NCBI GenBank assembly: GCA_015179025.1
Contig: WHUX01000483.1
Span: 1-23,460, forward strand
Origin: Terfezia claveryi
Taxonomy: Eukaryota; Ascomycota; Pezizomycetes; Pezizales; Pezizaceae
Direction of reading: 5' to 3'
DNA length: 23,460 nt
The notes beneath the pieces were generated by a model, which saw only the letters and a list, made by a program, of their open reading frames with translations, did no database searches and had not been told where the DNA came from. Position 1 is the stretch's first letter, and each line of letters begins with the position of its first letter. The position numbers and the translations under genes are program-made. Of this stretch, positions 16,862 to 23,460 are shown piece after piece.

Positions 16862-18453
16862 TTATCTGTTAAGGTTATCTTCATCGTTGGTCTCGTAATC
16901 ATCGTCGCATTCTTGAGCTTCCCCATCTAAGATAGTTAGCCTTGTCTGAATGGTTATAAGCATAGAAAGATGTAAAACTTACCAACAGAGGTAGTTTCAT
17001 CTTCAACCGCATTATTCTTGTGCTGAAGTACGTTGGGAATCCGTTGTCGGCTGAGGTGTTTTAATTTTGCAAGCTCGGCAAGTTCTTGAACAAGCTCAGC
17101 TTCAAAGACCGAGGTATTGCTGATTCACAGGGGTTGGTCTGATTCCAGTGAACCGTTTTGCTGTGTGGCGGCCAAATGTGTGCCTATATCTGCCTTGATT
17201 GCAGCCAAGAGGAGCACACGTACTTTCCGAGGGTGGGCATTCCAGGTAGCTATAAACCGTTTGTAGGTTGCTATACATGTCAGAAAGTGTGCTCCCTTCA
17301 TCGGATGAGAAATACTTACTGACGGTTGTATCGTATCTGAAATTCCCTGTACTTGGGGGTTCAACATACATCTCGGTTGTCCATGCCTTCAGGCAATGAC
17401 GCATGGCAGAGGTGACTAGGCAGATGAACACTTCATTGATCGAATCAAAGAAGGTATCATCCGAGTTCCTGCGCATTTTCATATTTGAGAAATATTTATG
17501 GAAGATGATCTCCGTGATTTAATTAGCACGGAAATGCCTCTGGTGGGCCTGTATAAGTGTTAGTCATGTCAGACCTCTGACGCCAGAAGGAAGGCTTACC
17601 TCCCGGCCATCTTCTCTGCAAATGAACCGATCCTGAAATAACAGGTACTTCACCCGCTCAGCTATCTCGTGTTGAGGTAAGTGGTTCAAGGCTAAAAGCT
17701 CGACAATACTATGTTTACATTCATAAACAAGGTGTGCTCGAGTTCGTGAATGTATGCTATGCAGCTGTGATAGTTTAGAATAGCATCCGATGTCGCAGAC
17801 AGGGAAGAGTACATACATAGGCATTTGCCATTTTCATGCGTTTCAGTTTTTCTCTAGTTTCCTCTTGAGCTTTGAGCCAGGCTACTGATAACAATTGTTG
17901 GATTTCCTCCGCATTTAGCATTGGATTTCCGAATAAAGTATAAAAGCACACATGCTCGGCCGCTCACGAGGTGAGTTCCTTGTACTCGTCTGGGATAGCG
18001 AAAAACGACTTGGATCGAGGCCCGATGCGAGAGGGCTTGTTGACCGTCAGGTCGATCTGTTGTTCCTGGGGTGTCTCGGAGTCAAAGTTAAACCCATCAC
18101 TGGGCAGATTACTCACACTGGACTCAGTGTGAGTATGAAGCCGCCTTTTACTAGCAGGGGGTGCCGGTGGGGAGGACTATGTATATTGGAGTTAGCTGGA
18201 CTCATAGATCTAGATATAAGGTGGTACTTACTTGCAGCCTGGAACTCGAAGTCTGTGAAGGAGCATATTGGATACACAGTTTCCTCACGGGGCGTGTCCC
18301 ATCCGACGCCGCATGTCGTTTTGAGGACAGTGCTATATGAGGAGGCTGAAGAACAGTCTCCTCATCTTCGTCCTCTTCGTCCTCGATGTTATATGAAGGA
18401 ATTTTTTGCTGTCGTGTAACACCCTGTAAACTTTCGCCCGTGCGTCGTGACAT
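16862..18453 (-). pseudogene. Gene B: six-exon DUF6532-like gene with three internal stops
   Basis: Reconstructed minus-strand exons are 18453-18232, 18176-17817, 17764-17600, 17548-17320, 17270-16983 and 16926-16862. All five introns are 49-56 nt with GTAAGT, GTATGT or GTAAGC donors and AG acceptors, and the phases are consistent to a final TAA at 16864-16862, giving 442 codons plus stop. The N-terminus is acidic and disordered. The middle has EEIQQLLSVAWLKAQEE, then LHSIHSRTRAHLVYECK and VFICLVTSAMRHCLKAW...FRYDTT. This resembles the fungal DUF6532 domain, whose function is unknown to me. The frame is broken by TGA (17966-17964), TAA (17521-17519) and TGA (17127-17125), each one C-to-T step from CGA or CAA. 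The ATG was chosen because the charged conserved-looking region begins there; the frame is open further upstream. Confidence 0.65.
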
Positions 18454-18501
18454 TATGGAAAGTTGATGTGAATAGGGATGGGGTTGTACAGAGTGAACAG
18501 A

Positions 18502-18537
18502 AATGTGCAGAGGGATGGGAATGTGCAGAGGGATGGG
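18502..18537. repeat. Perfect 18-bp direct duplication
   Basis: AATGTGCAGAGGGATGGG occurs twice without a gap, just upstream of the gene B start. In the open frame upstream of the ATG it would encode a repeated PIPLHI peptide. Confidence 0.9.
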
Positions 18538-18713
18538 TTGATAACAAGTGGGGGGGATATTGAGGGTGAGGAGAGGACGTGAAGAGTCGGAAATTTGGGC
18601 TACAGAGGACAATAAGAGCGGATCCAAATAGTACTTATTAACTTCCGAGTCTGCTTTGCTATCTTGAAAACAGTTCCATTTATCTAGAAAAACTCCCAAC
18701 TCTACTAGAATAA

Positions 18714-18727
18714 AACCCGACTAACCC
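18714..18727 (+). repeat. Inverted 14-bp motif, left copy
   Basis: AACCCGACTAACCC here is exactly inverted at 20119-20132, and the two copies bracket gene A. The left side also holds further CCCRACTA sites (about 18737, 18819 and 18830). It looks like terminal or subterminal repeats of a DNA transposon, but no target duplication was found. Confidence 0.45.
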
Positions 18728-18898
18728 CAAAAGAGCCCGACTACCTATAAAAATCCCAAGTAACTCTAAAAATCCCGAAAACGCTAGAAAATCCATGCCA
18801 ACCAGACTAGAAAACCCCAACTAACACCCAACTAAACAGAATGATACCGACGTCCCCAAACTGTCTACCTATGTCTAAAGTCATGTAAAAAGATCCTC

Positions 18899-20083
18899 TT
18901 AGGCATTTATCGTCTCCCAATAGTATTGGGCTGCATTCAACCCGCGAACTTTGCTCACCACCCATCGAACGCCCAAAAGTCGGTTCAATCGAGTAGCCCG
19001 ACGCCCTACGGCTACCACCTGACATGCCTTGACGAGTTGCGGACCAGAGGTAATTTTTGGCCATTTGAGGCATCGAATGTAGCAGTAATCCTCATCATCG
19101 GAATCGATAATGCCTACATTTGGGAAGAGGCGCTTGTGCTCCTTCTTGATATCGCTCAGGGTTTCCTGCTGGCAGTCCACTCTTCCACGGAGTTCATACT
19201 TGCGTTGTTCGAAAGTATGGTCTCTTGTAGGCATCCGACGCCGACAGACCCCAGCGACATTGCGTACGTTCATATCAGAATCCTCGGCAAAATCTTCATA
19301 TTCATTCCGGGGGATAAACTTCTCAAGTTCGAAGTAAGGATGGGCTCGGGGGGGGGTATTGGCTCTTGGGGGTACAGAATGGAGTAATACCATTAGGTAT
19401 ACTAGGTCACTTTTAGACATTCGGAAAAATGCCTTCACCTCCGCATCAGAATGGAGACCAGTATAGTCGGTAGGAAAGTTTAGGTTAGGAGGGTTCGGGT
19501 CCTTGAGTGCGCCCAAAATTTCTTAAACCTTTCTATCGGCAGGAACATGAGCTTTGACCATGTCCCAAATCCCGTCTAAGGTCTTTGTCTGAATAACCAC
19601 TAAATTCCTCCTATTCCGTTCATCCCAGATCCACCCGTTGATATCCCTATGCTCTGCTATCTCAGGATCACACACCCAGAATGCCACCGTGGTCCCTGTA
19701 GCTTCGCCGGCATCGGAGATGTCTTCTTCTTCGTCGGAGTTCTCATGAGCATGTGCCCTCTTTCGAGCACGCTTGATAGCCAGGTTTTTTGATGTCTCAG
19801 AATGTTTCTTTAGGCAATCTTGTAGCAGTGCCTCCAGTGCCTTTTTGTGGGACTCAGACCCATCGGCCAGTCGATTCCTCATAGAAGTCCTAAATCCAGT
19901 TAGGCTGCGAGCAGCAATGATAAGAGCATCTTTCTCATTTTGGCTTGCTGAGGCCCAACTTCGGATTGAATGTTGGGCACAATAGTCCTTGACAGCATTG
20001 CGCTATGATGTGTAGTCGGCATCTCATGTATCCCACCCCAAGTCGGTCTTCGAGTTCTGAATTAGGTTCTTAGGAGTAACCAT
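18899..20083 (-). pseudogene. Gene A: unrecognised single-frame gene with three internal stops
   Basis: One minus-strand frame runs from an ATG at 20083 (context CCAAAATGG) to a TAA at 18901-18899: 394 codons with no frameshift. It is interrupted by TGA (20026-20024), TAG (20005-20003) and TAA (19525-19523). Each is one C-to-T change from CGA, CAG or CAA. The product would be soluble and highly charged. It has a Lys/Arg-rich stretch followed by an acidic SDEEEDISD run, a Trp-rich block (FWVCDPEIAEHRDINGWIWDE), a Pro-rich part and a basic C-terminus. No family was recognised and no transmembrane or signal segment is visible. Gene B lies 446 bp downstream on the same strand. The two may belong to one locus or one mobile unit. 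Confidence 0.6.
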
Positions 20084-20118
20084 TTTGGTGTTGAATGTGG
20101 GTCGTATTAGTCTAGTCT

Positions 20119-20132
20119 GGGTTAGTCGGGTT
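20119..20132 (-). repeat. Inverted 14-bp motif, right copy
   Basis: GGGTTAGTCGGGTT is the exact inverse of 18714-18727. It lies 36 bp upstream of the gene A start codon. The distance between outer ends is 1,419 bp. Confidence 0.45.
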
Positions 20133-20847
20133 GTCTTCCTTATACGTCGGGTGTGAGTTTGGGTAAATAGAGGATCACCTTATAGGGAAATGTACCTAAA
20201 TAAGCAATATCTTGGTGTTTGCAGTCAACGCAAAGGTCAGTGTAGTCTAATTAGGTAGCTGAGTTTCTGTAGATACTGTATGTAGGAATAATGGAACTAC
20301 AATACAGGCTATGTCAGGTCTTTTTATACTACATCGACGATAGCCTTCGTTTGAAATTGACGGTTAGTGGTCAAACTTCAAAACGTAGACAAAGTAATGC
20401 AAGTACTAGGTCATGTCCAAACCCGATGGCACTAGGCCAACCCAGGATGTGTGTGGCCTACAAAACTACAAATGCACCTACTCTATATTGAAAGGTTACT
20501 ATGAGCGGAGGTATCGCGGTAGTAATTACGGAAGTAGTAGCGGTGGACAGTAGGGCTATTAGGCAGAGAGTGCGAGCGAGCAGAAGTGTGAGAGAGCAGA
20601 TGGTTGAACTATGTCGAGAGTAGACAGTCTATTGAGTCTTTTCGAGAAGTGTATAGAACTAGATACAGGAGTAGGAAACTTGTATATAATGGTACGAGTT
20701 GAAGGTAAAGATCTAGTAAGAAAGTCTAAGTTACATAACATAAGAATAGTATATTGTGCACATGTAAATAAAGAAATACATAGAGGTGTGCGACTGAGAC
20801 AGTAATATGAGTCAACGAATATAACAGAAAGTCATAGAAGTGGTGAT
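20133..20847. other. No recognisable gene
   Basis: This stretch lies between gene A and the candidate copia LTR. Several short open frames occur but none has supporting motifs. A YIDD string in one frame near 20330 has none of the surrounding reverse transcriptase sequence and is taken as chance. Confidence 0.4.
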
Positions 20848-21124
20848 TGTTGAGTCATGACAACTGAGACAAGTAAGCAGTAACCTTAAGTAGTAAAGCA
20901 GCATCATGCAATAATAATAGATACTAAGTTAGGAAAGTAAGCAAAGATAATAGGAACATGTGAACGATATGTGAACACATGTGAGAGAAATAATACAGAA
21001 GTCCTTAATCGGGTAGCAAGTGTCCATATTGGATATCAGCATGATGTGGAAGTAATCGTAAGAGAGAACGATGTATTGTATGGAAATACTTAACTATATC
21101 GAAAGGAAATGATTATTTTCAACA
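20848..21124 (-). repeat. Candidate LTR (277 bp) of the minus-strand copia element
   Basis: On the minus strand the segment starts TGTTGA at 21124, directly after a polypurine tract, and ends TCAACA at 20848. The 6-bp terminal inverted repeat is perfect and the TG...CA ends are standard. The outer end is chosen only by this match, because the partner LTR lies outside the window and no flanking duplication can be tested. Confidence 0.5.
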
Positions 21125-21136
21125 CCCCTTCTCACT
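21125..21136 (-). promoter_or_regulatory. Polypurine tract of the copia element
   Basis: On the minus strand, GTGAGAAGGGG immediately precedes TGTTGAAAAT. It follows the pol stop codon (21141-21139) by only a few bases, as expected for the plus-strand primer site beside a 3' LTR. Confidence 0.75.
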
Positions 21137-21138
21137 TG

Positions 21139-23460
21139 TTATCCCATGATTAATCCTTTGAGATAGGAGAACCGTGGACCAGGAAAGGCCTTTGTGCATA
21201 TGTCCGCTGGATTATATTCACCAGGAATGTGCAACAGCATGATAGTGCCGGAGTTAACGAGTTCGCGGATGAAGTGGTAAGCAACGTCAATATGCTTTGA
21301 CTTATCGGAGATTCGAGGATTATGAGACAGGTCGATAGAGCCGTTATTGTCACAAGAGAGGGCAGAGGGAATATCATTGATAGAGAGCTCACTTAGTGCA
21401 TTCTGAAGCCAAATTTGTTGTTTAGCAGCAGTAGAACCAGCAATGTATTCTGCTTCAGTAGTGGAGGTTGTCACGCATTTTTGTTTTTGTGATCTCCAGC
21501 AGATAGTACAAGAGGCGAGCTTGAAGATATATCCTGAGGTCGACCATCGAGTGTTACGACATCCAGCAAAGTCCGAGTCAGTAAATCCTTTGAGTGAAAG
21601 AGGTTGTCCAAGTTTGTAGGTCAAGGTAAGATCGCGAGTACCCTTAAGGTAGCGTAGGACTCGTTTAACTGCTCCGAGGTGATCCTTTGATGGTTTGTGA
21701 GAGAATTGTGAGAGAAGGGTTACAGAGTAAGCCAGGTCAGGACGTGTTCCAATAACTGCATACATGAGTGATCCAACAATTTGTTGATAGAGAGAGATAT
21801 CGGTAACCTCATCTTCATCTGTACATTGTCGAAGAGTATAGTTCGAATCAAGAGGAAGAGTGACGGGGTTGCAGTCCATCATACCGAAACGTTCGAGGAT
21901 CTTGTCAATGTAAGAGGATTGGGATAGTGTGATACTGTGCTTAGAGTACTCAATTCGAATTCCTAGAAGCCAATGTAAGTTACCCATATCAGTTAATTTA
22001 AACTCTCGTTTGAGTGACTGTTTGGTAGACTTCATAATAGCTGAGTCTTTATATCCGAATAAAGTAATGTCATCGACATAAAGGGCGAGTATGATTGTAC
22101 CAGACTTATGGACGAAGACACAGGGGTCAAAGGCACAAGCAGAAAAACCTATTGTCATGAGAAAAGATGTTAATCGTCCATACCACTGACGAGGAGACTG
22201 CTTTAATCCATAAATGGATTGGTTAAGTTTAGCACACATGCCGTCAATCCGGGTGCCTTCCAGGAGTTGCATGTAGATAATTTCAGTTAAAGAGCCGTAG
22301 GGGAAGGCTGTTTTGATATCCATTTGTTGAGGTTCCCATTGGAAGTGGGCAGATAAAGCAATAAGGAGGCGGAGAGAGTCGTATCGGACAACAGGAGAGA
22401 AGATTTCATCGAAGTCTATGCTGGGTTGTTGAGAGAAACCTTGAGCAACTAGACGAGCCTTGTACTGATCGATATTCCTATTAGCATCTCGCTTAATCTT
22501 AAATACCTACTTGCTTCCAATAATATTCCTATCCTGTGGTGTTGGAACCACTTTCTAAACATCTTGATCTTTCATAGCTTCCAACTCATCATTCATAGCC
22601 TTTCTCCATTTTTCTTCATCAGGTGAATTAACAGCCTGTTTAAAGGTTCGAGGTTCATCACCATGTTGTAAAACTAAAGCGATCAACACTTTATCTTCTT
22701 CATTATCCTCATCAAAGACTTCAGGTGGGTCTTTGATTAATCTAGATCGACCATCAAACTGTATCTTTGTACCGATTATAGGGACAATGGGAGCTTGTGC
22801 AGTTCCGAATTTTATTGGCTTGAAAATAGCTCGACCTGCCTTGGTAATGGTTGTAGGTCTAACTATTTTTCTGCTAACGATTCGGGTAAAGTTTCCATTA
22901 TTAGAATCATCGGGTAAAGATTGTCGAAGGTCTTGAGGAAGTGAAGTAAGTGGTGAGTATTCATCTCGATTCTGAGGTGGAGGAGGTAAGTGAACTTGTG
23001 GAGTTGGTTTGGATATTGGTCCAGGAGCTAGTAGAGGGGAAGATGATGTTGCAGTTGATATTGGTGGAATAGGTAAGGAGGAAGTAATTGTATCCGATGT
23101 TGTTTCAGTCGGATGGGAAAGAGTCATTCCAGGGAACCATGCTTTATGAACGAGCGGGTGTCCCTTAAAATACTATTCTTCTGCTTGTTTTGGATTTCGT
23201 ATACACCATTGTTGCCAGAGATATTCGTTTGGGAATTCTGAGCTAGTGTATGGGATTACTTCAAGTGGAGAAGTAGGAGGAGAAGCAGTATTCGTAGTTG
23301 GTGACCGTGATGGATTAGTCGAGTTAGATGTAGGTGGAGGTACCCCTTCTGGAGTTGTACTCGGTCCGAAAATGACATCTTGTGCTCGAACTATATAAGT
23401 ATGCTTTCTAGAAGGTACATGGACCTTATAGATAGCTGTGCTATTAGTATAACCAATGAA
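21139..23460 (-). pseudogene. Ty1/copia polyprotein, 3' part, broken by three TAG codons
   Basis: A single minus-strand frame runs from the window edge to a TAA at 21141-21139 (about 773 codons visible). Near the edge it shows the integrase C-terminal pattern FIGYT...YKVHVPSRK...AQDVIFG, followed by a Pro/Ser/Thr-rich linker. Reverse transcriptase follows, with YKARLVAQGFSQ, MDIKTAFPYGSLTEIIYMQL, YGLKQSPRQWY and intact YVDD (codons 22080-22069). RNase H follows with TDSDFAGC, TSTTEAEY and CDNNGSI, ending near KHIDVAYHFIREL. Three TAG codons interrupt it at 23175-23173, 22557-22555 and 22509-22507. The last two stand where relatives have Trp (TGG), one G-to-A step away. There is no frameshift. 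The 5' half lies beyond the window. Confidence 0.93.

Noticed and set aside
17102..17482. Unspliced 126-codon frame as an independent gene
   Set aside because: It reads through a good 49-nt intron (17319-17271). Splicing joins it to the rest of gene B and extends the reading frame.
17940..17980. Intron that would remove the TGA at 17966-17964
   Set aside because: A GTGAGC donor exists, but the available downstream AG sites leave the reading frame closed, so the stop is treated as real.
18926..19387. 153-codon plus-strand frame
   Set aside because: It is antisense to gene A, whose long single frame and codon content are better supported.
20291..20491. YIDD string suggesting a reverse transcriptase
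   Set aside because: None of the surrounding RT motifs are present. A four-residue match is expected by chance.
1..23460. tRNA, rRNA or conserved cellular genes
   Set aside because: None could be recognised on either strand by reading. Absence is not proven without a dedicated search.

Overview
The window looks like a repeat-rich, AT-rich stretch of a filamentous fungal genome. The evidence is a chromodomain-bearing Ty3/gypsy retrotransposon, Ty1/copia and pogo-like remnants, and a six-exon gene with 49-56 nt introns carrying GTAAGT/GTATGT donors, CTAAC- or CTGAC-type branch sites and YAG or CAG acceptors. Stop codons sitting where family members have Gln, Arg or Trp suggest C-to-T decay of the RIP or 5-methylcytosine type, which fits Pezizomycotina best. 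The species cannot be fixed from sequence alone, and no conserved housekeeping gene, tRNA or rRNA was found.

Layout. 1-1250: a 29-bp tandem repeat, a hairpin/T-run repeat motif and one possible 3' gene fragment. 1251-8211: a complete, apparently young Ty3/gypsy chromovirus with near-identical LTRs of 965 and 964 bp, a 5-bp target duplication, gag, and pol in the -1 frame. The gag-pol junction has a textbook -1 frameshift site: an A_AAA_AAC heptamer followed by a predicted pseudoknot. 8212-10480: decayed DNA with a pogo-like transposase remnant (minus strand), LTR-like hairpins and low-complexity sequence. 10480-13065: a 2.6-kb foldback-like inverted repeat whose arms hold a 23-bp minisatellite (about 8 copies against about 22) around a loop of six 35-bp repeats. 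13170-14950: heavily mutated gypsy integrase and copia RNase H remnants (minus strand). 15000-16400: tandem repeats, including a 48-bp dimeric array, and a GACGC-rich repeat.

16400-20130 holds two minus-strand genes. Gene B (18453-16862) has six exons and resembles the fungal DUF6532 family. Gene A (20083-18899) is a single-frame unknown gene. Each has three internal stops and an otherwise intact structure. Gene A is bracketed by a perfect 14-bp inverted repeat. 20848-23460: the 3' part of a minus-strand Ty1/copia element, with a candidate LTR, a polypurine tract, and integrase C-terminus to RNase H in one frame broken only by three TAG codons. The element runs off the right edge.

Overall, one intact chromovirus sits among elements and genes at different stages of transition-driven decay. 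The most notable items are the frameshift pseudoknot, the foldback structure, the dispersed hairpin/T-run/GCTGAT family, and the stop-riddled but splice-intact gene pair.
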